DNA of 64,000 nt from Luteibacter aegosomaticola (GTDB taxonomy: Bacteria; Pseudomonadota; Gammaproteobacteria; Xanthomonadales; Rhodanobacteraceae): NCBI RefSeq assembly GCF_023078475.1, contig NZ_CP095741.1, positions 2,480,001-2,544,000 of the forward strand, read 5' to 3'. The notes beneath the pieces were generated by a model, which saw nothing but the letters and a program-made list of their open reading frames with translations, was not told where the DNA came from and did no database searches. This document shows, piece by piece, positions 36,383-45,388 of this stretch. Position numbers and translations under genes: made by a program. Position 1 is the stretch's first letter; every line of letters starts with the position of its first letter.

Positions 36383-36502
36383 GGAGCACCTCTCACGGTT
36401 GCAAAGTGAAAGTATGTGCACGCACGGCCAGCCTCTGTCGCCATGACTGATTGCCTATAGGCGCGGCCCGCTCAGGGAGGGAGCAACGGAGTGTCGGAGG
36501 AC

Positions 36503-37213
36503 TTACCAGGGAACGGTCTTGCCGTCGCGGTCCAGGTACTCGAGGCCCGGGCGGCCTTGTTTGCTCAGGATGACATCGAGGATCAGTGGAATGCTTTCCT
36601 CGACGGTGTACGGCGCGTCGTCGCCGCCCAGCTCGGTCCGGATCCAGCCCGGCGCAAGCAGGAGCAATGCACGGCCCGTGGCGGCCTGCCGAACAGCGTA
36701 GCTGCGCATGAACTGATTCAGGGCCGCCTTGGAGCCGCGATACACCTCGCGGCCACCACGTTCGTTGTTGGTGATGCTGCCCTGCCCCGACGACATCACG
36801 CCGATCAATCCCTTATCGGCCACGAGGCTTTCAAGGCCTTCGACGACACGCATCGGGCTCAGCGCGTTGGTCACCATCACGTGCAGGAACTCATCGGTGG
36901 TGACTTCGGCAATCGTCTGGTTCGGGTCTTCGTTCGTGGTGCCTGCGTTGATGAACAGGATGTCGAAGTGCTTGCCCGCGAGGCGCGAACGAAGCGCCTC
37001 GGTGTCCTTGGGGTCGGTAATGTCGATCGATTCAATCGCCAGGCGGGAACCGTGTTCCGCGGCTAGTTCGTGCAATGGCGTGCGCTTGCTGCCACGCACC
37101 GTGCCCGTGACAGACCAGCCCTCCTTCAGGAAACCCTCGGCCATGGCTTGGCCAAGCCCACGCGAAGCGCCAATGATCAGGATGGAAGGCGTGTCGTTTG
37201 GCTCGCTCGTCAT
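36503..37213 (-). CDS. Short-chain dehydrogenase (CsgA-like)
   Basis: ILIIGASRGLGQAMAEGFL is the SDR nucleotide motif, ILFINAGTT the NAG equivalent, GVMSSGQG the catalytic Ser region, and VYRGSKAALNQFM the Tyr-x-x-x-Lys. The N-terminal tail (MTSEPNDTPS) is short. The pattern resembles C-factor/CsgA-type SDRs; the substrate is unknown. It ends with GKTVPW. It lies 14 bases from the map gene on the same strand, downstream of it, and may be cotranscribed with the parD-like/map pair. Confidence 0.88.
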   Translation of the reverse strand: MTSEPNDTPSILIIGASRGLGQAMAEGFLKEGWSVTGTVRGSKRTPLHELAAEHGSRLAIESIDITDPKDTEALRSRLAGKHFDILFINAGTTNEDPNQTIAEVTTDEFLHVMVTNALSPMRVVEGLESLVADKGLIGVMSSGQGSITNNERGGREVYRGSKAALNQFMRSYAVRQAATGRALLLLAPGWIRTELGGDDAPYTVEESIPLILDVILSKQGRPGLEYLDRDGKTVPW

Positions 37214-37227
37214 GGATGCCTCTTGGG

Positions 37228-38004
37228 TCAGGTCATAGGAGATAACGGGATTTCACCGGGGCGCAGCGTGAGGACGCGTGCGCCCGTCGCCGTGACGGCG
37301 ACCGTGTGTTCAAACTGCGCCGAGAGGCGTCCATCCCGCGTGTAGACCGGCCATTCGCCTTCCTGGTTCACGATCGCCGCGCGGCCCTGGTTGAGCATGG
37401 GTTCGATGGTGAAGACCATCCCTTCGCGCAACACCATGCCGGTGCCCGGCCGCCCGTAATGCAGGATCTGCGGATCTTCATGCATCTCCCGGCCGATGCC
37501 GTGGCCGCAGTATTCCTTCACCACGCTGTAGCCATGCGTTTGCGCGTGACGGGCGATGGCGTGGCCAATATCGCCGAGGCGTGCGCCCGGCTTCACGACG
37601 GCGATGCCTTTCCACATGGCTTCGTAGGTGGCCTTGACCAGGCGTCGTGCCGGGTATGGCACGTCGCCAACCAGGTACGTCGTACTTGAATCGGCGATAT
37701 AGCCGTTCTTTTCAAGCGTGATGTCGAGGTTGACGATCTGGCCGCTGCGCAGCACATCGCTCGCCGAGGGCACGCCATGGCACACGACGTTATCGATCGA
37801 GGCATTCAATACGAATTCGAAACCGTACTGTCCCTTGCTTGCCGGCCGCGACTTGAGATCGTCGACGATCATCCGCTCAACGAGGTCGTTGATGGCCAGC
37901 GTGCTACGGCCCTCGAGATCCAGGCCGTTGAGGTGATGAAAGACCGAGGCGAGCAAGCGCCCGGCCTCTGCCATCGCAACGAGTTCTTCCGGCTGCTTGA
38001 CCAC
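37228..38004 (-). CDS. map: Type I methionine aminopeptidase, ParD-linked paralogue
   Basis: All metal ligands of MetAP type I are visible: the Asp pair in NLDITLEKNGYIADSS, His in EYCGHGIGREMHEDP, Glu in VFTIEPML, and Glu in QFEHTVAV; the substrate His is in VVCHGVPS. It would remove initiator Met from nascent proteins. Its coupling to a ParD-like gene (start and stop share one base, GTG start) marks it as the accessory type rather than the housekeeping map next to rpsB. No tsf or rpsB is nearby. Length (258 residues) is normal. Confidence 0.92.
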   Translation of the reverse strand: MVKQPEELVAMAEAGRLLASVFHHLNGLDLEGRSTLAINDLVERMIVDDLKSRPASKGQYGFEFVLNASIDNVVCHGVPSASDVLRSGQIVNLDITLEKNGYIADSSTTYLVGDVPYPARRLVKATYEAMWKGIAVVKPGARLGDIGHAIARHAQTHGYSVVKEYCGHGIGREMHEDPQILHYGRPGTGMVLREGMVFTIEPMLNQGRAAIVNQEGEWPVYTRDGRLSAQFEHTVAVTATGARVLTLRPGEIPLSPMT

Positions 38005-38213
38005 TAGCGCGCCGCACGCAAAGCCAGGGGCTCCACCCCGGCTTCTCGCAGCTCCTGCGCCACGAGCTCCTGGAAACTCAGCGACGGGTTGAGCTCACAG
38101 AGCATCCCGATACGGATCCAGAAATTCGCCTGCGCATTGATCGACCGCCCCGTCACCGAACAGGCGCGGCGGATCTGGTCGTGCGTTTCATCATCGATGT
38201 TTACGATACCCAT
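38004..38213 (-). CDS. ParD-like ribbon-helix-helix antitoxin
   Basis: The 69-residue product starts MGIVNIDDETHDQIRRACSV and continues TGRSINAQANFWIRIGMLCE, a ribbon-helix-helix of the ParD_like (DUF3423) family. The C-terminal tail is helical (LSFQELVAQELREAG). ParE is absent; the coupled gene is a methionine aminopeptidase instead, a pairing I recall from other Proteobacteria. An inverted repeat abutting the start codon suggests that it represses its own operon. MGIVNID is the start, since the upstream frame runs through REP sequence. Confidence 0.78.
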   Translation of the reverse strand: MGIVNIDDETHDQIRRACSVTGRSINAQANFWIRIGMLCELNPSLSFQELVAQELREAGVEPLALRAAR

Positions 38214-38238
38214 ATACGAACCATATATGTTTCGTATA
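38213..38238. promoter_or_regulatory. Inverted-repeat operator at the parD-like start
   Basis: Arms TATACGAA and TTCGTATA are separated by 10 A+T-rich bases. The left arm touches the start codon of the ParD-like gene. The symmetry and placement fit ribbon-helix-helix autoregulation. Confidence 0.65.
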
Positions 38239-38255
38239 GTCGACGCAACCACCCT

Positions 38256-38280
38256 TGTAGGAGCGCGCTTGCGCGCGATA
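38256..38280 (+). repeat. Single REP arm
   Basis: One intact unit (TGTAGGAGCGCGCTTGCG and onward) without a facing partner. It is close upstream of the ParD-like operator, an unusual promoter-proximal location for this family. Confidence 0.8.
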
Positions 38281-38390
38281 GGTGCTCGCGGCAAGCCCGG
38301 CCAACCAAGGCACGTGCACTCCATGACCGGTTGCCCAAGGCAGGCCAATCTTCATAGTATGGTTGTAAGTTAAAGAACCGGAACCCTTCC

Positions 38391-38852
38391 ATGGATATCG
38401 TCGGCCAGCTTCCACCCGGTCTCACCGGCCTCGAACAGTTGCGCATGCTCATCACCATGGGGGGCCGCCCGCCTATCGGCGACACCATGGACATCACCCT
38501 GGTCGAGGTCGACGACGGCATCGCCATCTTCGAGGGCAGGCCCTCGCTGAAGGTCTACAACCCCATCGGCATGGTGCACGGCGGATTCGCTGCCACCCTT
38601 CTCGACTCCGCATGTGGATGCGCGGTGCACTCCAAGCTCTCGCCCACCCAGGCGTATACGACGCTCGAGTTGAAGACGGCGTATCACAAGGCCATTACCG
38701 CAGAAACCGGCGTGATGCGAGCCGAGGGGCGCGTGTTGACGATAGGCCGGCGCGTGGCATTCGCCGAAGCATCATTGAGCGACGGTGGAGGGAGACTGTA
38801 TGCGTCTGCAACATCCACACTGCTTGTAATGGATCGCAACACTCCGCAGTGA
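38391..38852 (+). CDS. PaaI-family hotdog thioesterase
   Basis: The core motif YNPIGMVHGGFAATLLDSACG is the hotdog-fold signature with the His-Gly-Gly and the catalytic Asp. TTLELKTAYHKAI and GRRVAFAEASLSDGGGRLYA follow. PaaI-type enzymes hydrolyse aromatic or medium-chain acyl-CoA thioesters. Length (153 residues) is typical. It is a single gene, and its end lies 14 bases from the A+T-rich DUF6119-type gene, so this marks the left edge of that insertion. Confidence 0.88.
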   Translation: MDIVGQLPPGLTGLEQLRMLITMGGRPPIGDTMDITLVEVDDGIAIFEGRPSLKVYNPIGMVHGGFAATLLDSACGCAVHSKLSPTQAYTTLELKTAYHKAITAETGVMRAEGRVLTIGRRVAFAEASLSDGGGRLYASATSTLLVMDRNTPQ

Positions 38853-38866
38853 GCGACAGTCTCGAC

Positions 38867-40651
38867 TTAAGCCGCGGGAAGTACGCCTCTCTTTATTTTT
38901 GAACCGTGCGCTAAACCGACAGGTACAAATCGTAGGACGATGTCCCTCAACTTCATTACTCGCTGAAGGTGGTCGTGCATGAGTTTAAGCTCGTACTGCG
39001 CCAACAGTGGCATATCCTCCTTCCGAGGCGCGGCTTTTTCCTGGTCGTAAAGAAGCCACAGACACAACGTATAGTCATTTCCATTGTTGAGCGAAGCGTC
39101 TTCCTTGATGTAGTCCAAGTATCGATTCTTCCATGGTGAATCGCTATTTCTGACATGTTCGCGGATTTCACCAAGGAACACGTCATCAGTCAAAAAGGCC
39201 TCACAGTAGAACTTGGCCTGGGAGAACAGATAGTTTGTCGATGAGGCATCTTTATACTGCTTTGAGTTAATAATCCTCACCCTAGAACTGATTCCCCCCG
39301 ATTCGTCCGAACGCTCTATCAGGTCGAGAACGTCGCAGAATTCCTTATTCTTGGTCCCAGTACCGATGCGAAGCTTTGCTCGATCAAAAAGTATGCTCGT
39401 CGGACTTAATTCAACGACACGAGCATTGAAGATGAATTCCTCGCTTCGAAGGCCATCTACCGAACCGATCGCTATCCCGCAGAATCGTGACTCAGCGGGC
39501 TCAACTACGAGACGTTCACCAATGAACTTCAAGATGTCAGCATGGAATCCTCGATCGACCTTCTGCCATCTTCCTGCACTGAGAATGCATGCGTCATCCT
39601 GGCCATCACTCGAAGGCAGCGTCGCCTCAAAAACCATGCACGAGTATATCGACCAGTGACGATCCTCAAGAATTCTGTCATCGGCGTATGAGTAGGCGAA
39701 AATTTTATGCCTTTTCAGATAGTCGACGGACAGATCATCCACTCGGTCGACTAGCGACTGAAGCAATGATGGATCTAGGTAAGAGAAAATTTCATTCTCT
39801 CGCACCTTCTTTGCCGTGAACGAAAAAGCATACTCATCATCAGCGACGAACTCAGGAATACACAAGTCCATGAACTCGTGCTCACCGCTCTTTAAGCAGT
39901 CGATCAAGAGTTCATTAAGGGCACTCTCCTCCTCGGCGGTGACGGGTTGAAAGTTGCGAAAGTTCGGAAAGTTAGCGATGTAATCCTCTGAGCCGAACTG
40001 TGAGACAAATTCCGTGCAGCGGGTTAAAAGATCATCCCAAGAAAGCCTGTGTTCGCCGATCATCTTGATCGTCAAACTGTCACGTCCTTGAAGGGTGACC
40101 TCCTTCTCGTCCTTTAGGTGCGCCGAGATATACCTCAGGTCCTCTGCTTCGCTTAAGCCAAAGACGAACGTGTCAGATGGACGAGCAACCTGCCGATCGA
40201 TATGCGTTGGAGTGATCGAGTTGCTCTGTGTGCGCGTCTGGCGAATCTTCTCATTCCCGCACATATTCATTGCAACCTTGATTCCGAAGTCCGGCTCAAG
40301 CGCCGCGCGGTCTAGATGCACCGTGGAGCTTCGCCCGAATGTCGCGATCATTACACGTCCATCAATATCAATCAGGAGAAGACCGTTCGGCGAACGTGAG
40401 CCAGCTGAAAAGGCAATTCTTTCATCCGCACCGAGTTGCGAGTTCAGAAAATCCAACCAAGGAGGATTGGACTTGCGACTCGATGATTCAAAGTAGTAGA
40501 GCCTGCAACTAGCGTCACCAACAGTGAATGAAACATCGTGAAGTTCATCCCTGTTTGCAATGGGCGAATCCTTGTCCAAGACTGAATCAAAGTCAGCACC
40601 AGGCTTTCCCAAATAAAGGGTAAGCTGTGCAATCTCTAGATCCGGGTTCAT
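38867..40651 (-). CDS. DUF6119/TIGR04141-type sporadic protein
   Basis: The 594-residue protein opens IAQLTLYLGKPGADFDSVL, and has RKSNPPWLDFLNSQLG and LLLIDIDGRVMIATFGRSS. The block LEPDFGIKVAMN, IRQTRTQSNSITPTH and TFVFGLSEAEDLR follows. This order matches the 'sporadically distributed protein, TIGR04141' (DUF6119) pattern as I remember it. No function is established to my knowledge. Base composition is far from its surroundings: 26 of 60 bases are G or C at 39061-39120, against 42 of 60 at 38461-38520. The ATG has GGAG about 6 bases upstream. It stands alone with no integrase, restriction or helicase gene beside it. Confidence 0.7.
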   Translation of the reverse strand: MNPDLEIAQLTLYLGKPGADFDSVLDKDSPIANRDELHDVSFTVGDASCRLYYFESSSRKSNPPWLDFLNSQLGADERIAFSAGSRSPNGLLLIDIDGRVMIATFGRSSTVHLDRAALEPDFGIKVAMNMCGNEKIRQTRTQSNSITPTHIDRQVARPSDTFVFGLSEAEDLRYISAHLKDEKEVTLQGRDSLTIKMIGEHRLSWDDLLTRCTEFVSQFGSEDYIANFPNFRNFQPVTAEEESALNELLIDCLKSGEHEFMDLCIPEFVADDEYAFSFTAKKVRENEIFSYLDPSLLQSLVDRVDDLSVDYLKRHKIFAYSYADDRILEDRHWSIYSCMVFEATLPSSDGQDDACILSAGRWQKVDRGFHADILKFIGERLVVEPAESRFCGIAIGSVDGLRSEEFIFNARVVELSPTSILFDRAKLRIGTGTKNKEFCDVLDLIERSDESGGISSRVRIINSKQYKDASSTNYLFSQAKFYCEAFLTDDVFLGEIREHVRNSDSPWKNRYLDYIKEDASLNNGNDYTLCLWLLYDQEKAAPRKEDMPLLAQYELKLMHDHLQRVMKLRDIVLRFVPVGLAHGSKIKRGVLPAA

Positions 40652-40769
40652 AGCTACTCCGTGCCATTAGATTGAGGTTGACCCCCCCTATCGGCCGCTT
40701 GCAGTGATTCTGAAGACGGCTCTAGCAACTAATCTAGGCGGACGTTTCTATTCCGCACCTGCTCCATCG

Positions 40770-41426
40770 TTAGCGTTTTGCCCTTGGCGCATCGGCCGCC
40801 TCAAAGTGCGCGACCTGGTCCGCGCGCGCCTTCTCGAAAGCCGGCCTCGCCGTCGCACGTGTGACGTAGTCCTTGCACGCAGGGAAATCCGCAAGCCCAT
40901 CGAAGCGATCGACAAGGCGCAGCACGTCGGACATGAGGATGTCCGCGACGGAGAAGTTGCCAGCCAGCCATTCGCGTTTGCCGAGCACGTTTTCCATATG
41001 CCCGAGGCGAAGACGCAGGAAACCATCGAGCTTCTGCCAAGCCGACGACTCGCGATTCTCTTCAGAGAACACCATGATCGACCATGGCACGCTGGCCATC
41101 TCCACGGAATTCAGCGCGGCGAATACCCATTCGGTCACTTCGGAACGACCCCGCGGATCGTCCGGCATCAAGGCAGTACTGCGGCCAGCGATGTGCAACA
41201 GGATCGCGCCGCTTTCGAATATGGAGATATCGCCATCGGTGATCCACGGCACCTGGCCGAACGGCTGGTGGGCAAAGTGCGCGGCGTCGCGATCCTTGAA
41301 CGAGACGCCGCGGACCTCGTAGGGCAGCCCGGCTTCTTCCAGCGCCCAACGGACTCGCAGGTCGCGGACATAACCGCGTGGTGCCTCCGGCACCCAGTCG
41401 AACGTACTGAGGATCAGGTCGGCCAT
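40770..41426 (-). CDS. Glutathione S-transferase family protein
   Basis: The N-terminal thioredoxin-like domain has VRWALEEAGLPYEVRGVSF, PFGQVPWITDGDISIFESGAILLHI, with the cis-Pro and Glu-Ser that bind glutathione. The helical C-terminal domain has WLAGNFSVADILMSDVLRL. ATG is preferred over a GTG one codon earlier because GGAGG lies 6 bases upstream. Length is 218 residues. Substrate unknown; likely detoxification. It follows the DUF3-type neighbour below by a 48-base gap on the same strand. Confidence 0.88.
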   Translation of the reverse strand: MADLILSTFDWVPEAPRGYVRDLRVRWALEEAGLPYEVRGVSFKDRDAAHFAHQPFGQVPWITDGDISIFESGAILLHIAGRSTALMPDDPRGRSEVTEWVFAALNSVEMASVPWSIMVFSEENRESSAWQKLDGFLRLRLGHMENVLGKREWLAGNFSVADILMSDVLRLVDRFDGLADFPACKDYVTRATARPAFEKARADQVAHFEAADAPRAKR

Positions 41427-41474
41427 CACGCACCTCCAGTCATCGTCAGGAGGTCGCAGGGTAACCCATGGCGC

Positions 41475-43145
41475 CTAAACGGGGTTGAGGGAGCCTTTGT
41501 AGGCCACGATCCGGCCGACCAGCGGTGCGGAAATTTCGACATCGAAGCAGAAACGCCCGGCTTCCTCATGCTCGAAGCTGATGCCCTTGGGGAGCAGGAA
41601 GCCCGGCATGGGGATGCCCAGCAGCGACCAGCGCCGCGGAGTGAGCAGGAGTCGCTCACCTTCGACCACCAGCGCAAGGGCGAACGATGCAGGGCCGAAG
41701 CGCTCGACAAGCAGATGCGTGTCCCGACCGGAGCCTTCCGACTGATGCGAGGAGAAGTCCTTGCCATCGAAGGTGCGTGTCCAGCGCTCGCCGTTATCTT
41801 CGGGGGCGAAGTTCACCGTGAGCGGCACGCCTGTTCCGGCCTTCGGGAACCCGACGATGGCCCGGATGATTCGCGCGAGCAGGCCGTTGCCGTGACGGAC
41901 TTCTGCGTGGTCCTCCCATTTCCGCGCGGCAGAGGTGCCATGCAGCTCACGCAGACGGGCCGGCAATGCATCAAACGCCGAACCCAGAATCCGCTTGTAC
42001 AGGGGCGCGCCCGCCTCGGACGGCTCATCGCGGAACCCCGTATGGATCGAGCGGCCCTCGAACAGCTCGTCGTAATCGGCGAGCTCCAATGCGCGCGTGG
42101 CCGGGCGTGCCCCCGTTGCGGGGCGAATGCCATTCAGCAGCTTCCGCACGATGGCTTCGACCGCCATCGAGGGGATGTACGGGCCATCATCGCCTTCCGC
42201 CAACAGGTGCCAGCTGCGTTCCACGGGCTTCCCGACCTTTGTGCCCCGTGCCCGCACGAACATGCCGCCGCGGTGTTCGCCGAAACGCATGCGGTTTAGC
42301 ACCCAATAGAACAGCGGCGACCACGGGGCCAGTGATGGCCACTCGAAATGCGCCCGCGCCTTCGCCAGCAGGTTGAGGACGCGGTGCAGGATTTCCGGCA
42401 CGGGCCCCGCACCCATCCAGATATCGCGCAACGTGGGGTGCTCAGGTGGGATCACCTGCAGGTCGGGCACGTCTACCAGCGAGAAGTGGATGTTCCTCAG
42501 TGGAAGCTTCCCGGGCACGGCCACAGTGAAGCGCAGGCTCTCCGCAAGCCCAAGGCCCTGCCCCGGCTCACCGTTCCGCCAGAGCTTCACCGGCGCCCCG
42601 GCATAGCCGACCACCGCGCGCATCACGTTGAGGCCGATACCGGCGTACGGAGATGGCGCGATGCCGCCCTCTACCGAAACGATATCCATGTCGCTGGCGA
42701 GTTCGCGCACCACGGCGGCCGTGAGCACCGGGAAGCTGCTCACACCCGAGAGCGCGAACACGCCTGCCGCTTTAGCCTGCACATCGAGCGCCGCGACACC
42801 GAAGACGAAATCCGCGGCGTCGGCGAAGTCGAGATAGTCCACGCCGGCAGCGATGCAGGCTTCGATAACGATGTAGGGGTTGTCGCCGTATTCCTGGAAC
42901 GGCCCGGACGCATCGACGACCAGGTCCGGTCGGTCCGAACGAAGCACCTCGGCGATATCCAGACGATCGAGCTTCAAAGGACGAGCCCGCGCGGGGCCCT
43001 TGTAAGCGGCACAGAACGCTTGCGCCCTTGCCAGATCACGCCCGCTGATGATCAGTTCAAGCTGAGGAAGATCCGCCAGCAACTCCGCGAGCCGGCCGCC
43101 GAACACGCCGTACCCGCCGAGAATCAGTACCTTCGTCTCGCCCAT
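41475..43145 (-). CDS. Saccharopine-dehydrogenase-like protein with DUF4166
   Basis: Residues 1-130 are a Rossmann domain of the saccharopine dehydrogenase type: VLILGGYGVFGGRLAELL, ELIISGRDLARAQAF, PDLVVDASGPFQEYG. Residues beyond about 380 match DUF4166 (LPARLRELHGTSAARKWEDHAEVRHGNGLLARI, TRTFDGKDF). Such two-domain proteins of about 550 residues are found in many proteobacteria, without known substrate. It starts at MGETKVLIL and is probably cotranscribed with the downstream GST gene. Confidence 0.82.
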   Translation of the reverse strand: MGETKVLILGGYGVFGGRLAELLADLPQLELIISGRDLARAQAFCAAYKGPARARPLKLDRLDIAEVLRSDRPDLVVDASGPFQEYGDNPYIVIEACIAAGVDYLDFADAADFVFGVAALDVQAKAAGVFALSGVSSFPVLTAAVVRELASDMDIVSVEGGIAPSPYAGIGLNVMRAVVGYAGAPVKLWRNGEPGQGLGLAESLRFTVAVPGKLPLRNIHFSLVDVPDLQVIPPEHPTLRDIWMGAGPVPEILHRVLNLLAKARAHFEWPSLAPWSPLFYWVLNRMRFGEHRGGMFVRARGTKVGKPVERSWHLLAEGDDGPYIPSMAVEAIVRKLLNGIRPATGARPATRALELADYDELFEGRSIHTGFRDEPSEAGAPLYKRILGSAFDALPARLRELHGTSAARKWEDHAEVRHGNGLLARIIRAIVGFPKAGTGVPLTVNFAPEDNGERWTRTFDGKDFSSHQSEGSGRDTHLLVERFGPASFALALVVEGERLLLTPRRWSLLGIPMPGFLLPKGISFEHEEAGRFCFDVEISAPLVGRIVAYKGSLNPV

Positions 43146-43216
43146 CCCTGGCCACTCGCGCTATGAAGTCCCGCGCACTGTTGCCAATCCCCCATCGCCC
43201 GTCAACTCCTCGCCCT

Positions 43217-43296
43217 TGTAGGAGCGCGCTTGCGCGCGATCCGCCGGCAGGCGGCCAGTCTGAGGCAAGCACATCGCGTGCAAGCACGCTCCTACA
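43217..43296. repeat. REP pair (inverted)
   Basis: The left arm is intact; the right arm has two changes (CGCGTGCAAGCACGCTCC). The right arm contains the stop codon of the neighbouring SDR gene. Confidence 0.85.
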
Positions 43297-44329
43297 GTGG
43301 GGTGACCAGGCCCAGGCGGATCAGGCTTTCGGCGCTTGCCACGATGGCGTCTTCGGGTGAGCGAGGCTTCCACCCCAACACCCGTTGGGCTTTGGCGCCG
43401 GTGGCACTCAGGTCCACACCGAGCAGCGCCACCACCGGGCGCAGCGCCGGGTTCTTGCGGGCGGCAAGGCGGATCACCCAGTTTGGCAGCACGCGCGTTG
43501 GCACGTTCGCCGCCGACGACCCCATGCGCTCGCGCAGCACGCGGGCTACCTCGGCCATCGTCATGCTCTCTCCCGCGGTGGCGATGAAACGTTCGCCGTT
43601 TGCTTTCGGATCGAGCATGGCGCGCAGGTGCAGGTCGGCCACGTCGCGGACATCGACGAAGCCGGAACTGATCTTCGGGCAGCCCTTCTGGTTGCCTTCC
43701 AGCAGGTTCTTCACCAGCCGCACAGAGTGCGAGTAATCCGCCCCCAATGCCGGGCCCATCACCGCCGTGGGGTTCACCGATGACAATTCGAGGCCCTTCC
43801 CTTCGCGCCGGACGAAATCCCACGCCGCTCGCTCGGCGAGCGTCTTCGACTTCTGATACGGCGCGATCTGGCCTTCGAGATCGCTCCAGTCGGTTTCCTT
43901 AAACGGACGCGGATAGCCCGGCTTATGTCCCGCGCAGATCGCGCCGATCGCCGAGGTAAGCACCACGCGCTTCACGCCAGCGTCCCGCGCCGCCTTGAGC
44001 ACCCGCAGGTTGCCGTCCACCGCCGGACGGATCCAGTCTTCTTCGCGGACCTGGTCGCCGGAGGGCGTCGGCGATGCGCCGTGCATGACGTAGGTGCAAC
44101 CTTCGGCCGCTTCGGCCCAACCCGCGTCCTCGCTGAGGTCGGCACGCACGAAGGCCAGGCGGTCGCCCGCGTCGACACCCGCGTTGCGCAGCTGTTCGCG
44201 CACTTCCGCTTCACGGCCGAGCGAGCGCACGGTGGTGCGCACACGGTAGCCCCGTTCAAGCAGCGCGATGATGCAGTGCTGGGCGATGAAACCGGTGCCA
44301 CCGGTGACAAGGACGAGTTCGTGGTTCAT
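43292..44329 (-). CDS. NAD-dependent epimerase/dihydroflavonol-reductase-like SDR
   Basis: This extended SDR has LVLVTGGTGFIAQHCIIALL (TGxxGxxG), TYVMHGASPTPSGD, VLTSAIGAI with the catalytic Ser region, and YQKSKTLAERAAWDF supplying Tyr-x-x-x-Lys. It resembles dihydroflavonol 4-reductase and related aldehyde reductases. Substrate unknown. Length is 345 residues. It is divergent from an AraC-family gene that may control it. The CTG TAG end lies inside a REP arm. Confidence 0.9.
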   Translation of the reverse strand: MNHELVLVTGGTGFIAQHCIIALLERGYRVRTTVRSLGREAEVREQLRNAGVDAGDRLAFVRADLSEDAGWAEAAEGCTYVMHGASPTPSGDQVREEDWIRPAVDGNLRVLKAARDAGVKRVVLTSAIGAICAGHKPGYPRPFKETDWSDLEGQIAPYQKSKTLAERAAWDFVRREGKGLELSSVNPTAVMGPALGADYSHSVRLVKNLLEGNQKGCPKISSGFVDVRDVADLHLRAMLDPKANGERFIATAGESMTMAEVARVLRERMGSSAANVPTRVLPNWVIRLAARKNPALRPVVALLGVDLSATGAKAQRVLGWKPRSPEDAIVASAESLIRLGLVTPL

Positions 44330-44427
44330 GGGGTTGCTCCGGTAGTCGCTGAATACCGAAAGCTTAGGGGCCCGGGCGCGTACGGAGAATGCGATATAGT
44401 GCGTATTACTTGCTCGCGAGTACGGCC

Positions 44428-45375
44428 ATGAGCGCAGATCCCTTCTCCGACATCCTCCGGTTCACCCAGGCGGAATCCCTCGTCACGGGCGGCTTCAGCG
44501 CGAGCGGCCCGTGGGCCATCGCCTTCCCGGCCCCTTCAAGCATCAAGTTCTTCGCGGTGGTGAAGGGCGGCTGCTGGGTCACGATCGAGGGCGAACCGGA
44601 ACCGATTTGGTTCGGCACGGGCGACGTGGGCCTGATCACGGCAAAGCGCCGGCTCGTCCTGGCCAGCGACCTCAGCGTGCCGCCGCAGGACGCAATGGCG
44701 GTGTTCTCGGGCTCGGGCAAATCCGTCGTTACGCTCGGCGATGGCAGCGACTTCGCCCATATCGGCGGCCATGTACTCCTCGACCCAGCTAGCGGCCGCC
44801 TGCTCGCCGACGTGCTGCCGGCGTGGATCCACGTCGGCGCCGATTCACCGCAGGCCACGTCATTTCGCTGGTTGCTCGCCGAACTGGTGGCGGAGCGACG
44901 CACCGATCAACCCGGAACGCAGCTGGCCTCCGCCCAGCTCGCGCAGCTCCTGTTTATCCAGATCCTCCGCGCGCACCTGCAGACCTCGGGCCCCATGCCG
45001 GCCGGCTGGCTGCGTGCCCTGGGCGACCCGCGCATCGCACCGGCCATGCGGCTGATACACGGGGAGCCATCCCGTGCGTGGAGCCTGGAAGAGCTGGCAC
45101 AGGCCTGCGCCATGTCGCGCACGACGTTCGCGAACCGGTTTCGCGACGTAGCTGGGAGCACGCCGCTGGCCTATCTGAGCGCATGGCGCATGCACCTCGC
45201 CACCCGCGCCCTGCGCGAAGGCAAGACGGCGGTGGCTACGCTGGCCGAGGAGTTGGGCTATGCGTCCGAGAGCGCGTTCAGTACGGCGTTCAAACGAGCC
45301 GTAGGCGAATCACCGCGGGCTTACCGGATTCGCATGCGTGCCGACGACGTACCGGAGCTCGAACTCGCGGAATAA
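44428..45375 (+). CDS. AraC-family regulator with cupin domain
   Basis: The N-terminal 170 residues form a cupin of the AraC_binding_6 type (FFAVVKGGCWVTIEGEPEPIWFGTGDVGLI). The C-terminal domain has two helix-turn-helix units, WSLEELAQACAMSRTTFANRFRDVAGSTPLAYL and ATLAEELGYASESAFSTAFKRAVGESPRAYR. MSADPFSDIL is the likely start. Divergent orientation to the SDR gene suggests that gene is its target. The stop is 13 bases from the convergent DCC-protein gene. Confidence 0.88.
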   Translation: MSADPFSDILRFTQAESLVTGGFSASGPWAIAFPAPSSIKFFAVVKGGCWVTIEGEPEPIWFGTGDVGLITAKRRLVLASDLSVPPQDAMAVFSGSGKSVVTLGDGSDFAHIGGHVLLDPASGRLLADVLPAWIHVGADSPQATSFRWLLAELVAERRTDQPGTQLASAQLAQLLFIQILRAHLQTSGPMPAGWLRALGDPRIAPAMRLIHGEPSRAWSLEELAQACAMSRTTFANRFRDVAGSTPLAYLSAWRMHLATRALREGKTAVATLAEELGYASESAFSTAFKRAVGESPRAYRIRMRADDVPELELAE

Positions 45376-45388
45376 CGGTGTAAGAACC

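Noticed and set aside
38214..38348. N-terminal extension of the ParD-like protein
   Set aside because: It would be translated from REP sequence and the operator, and ParD-like proteins start at the beta strand.
38840..40770. Genomic island or prophage around the A+T-rich gene
   Set aside because: No integrase, direct repeats, tRNA or phage gene is visible; only the one gene differs in composition.
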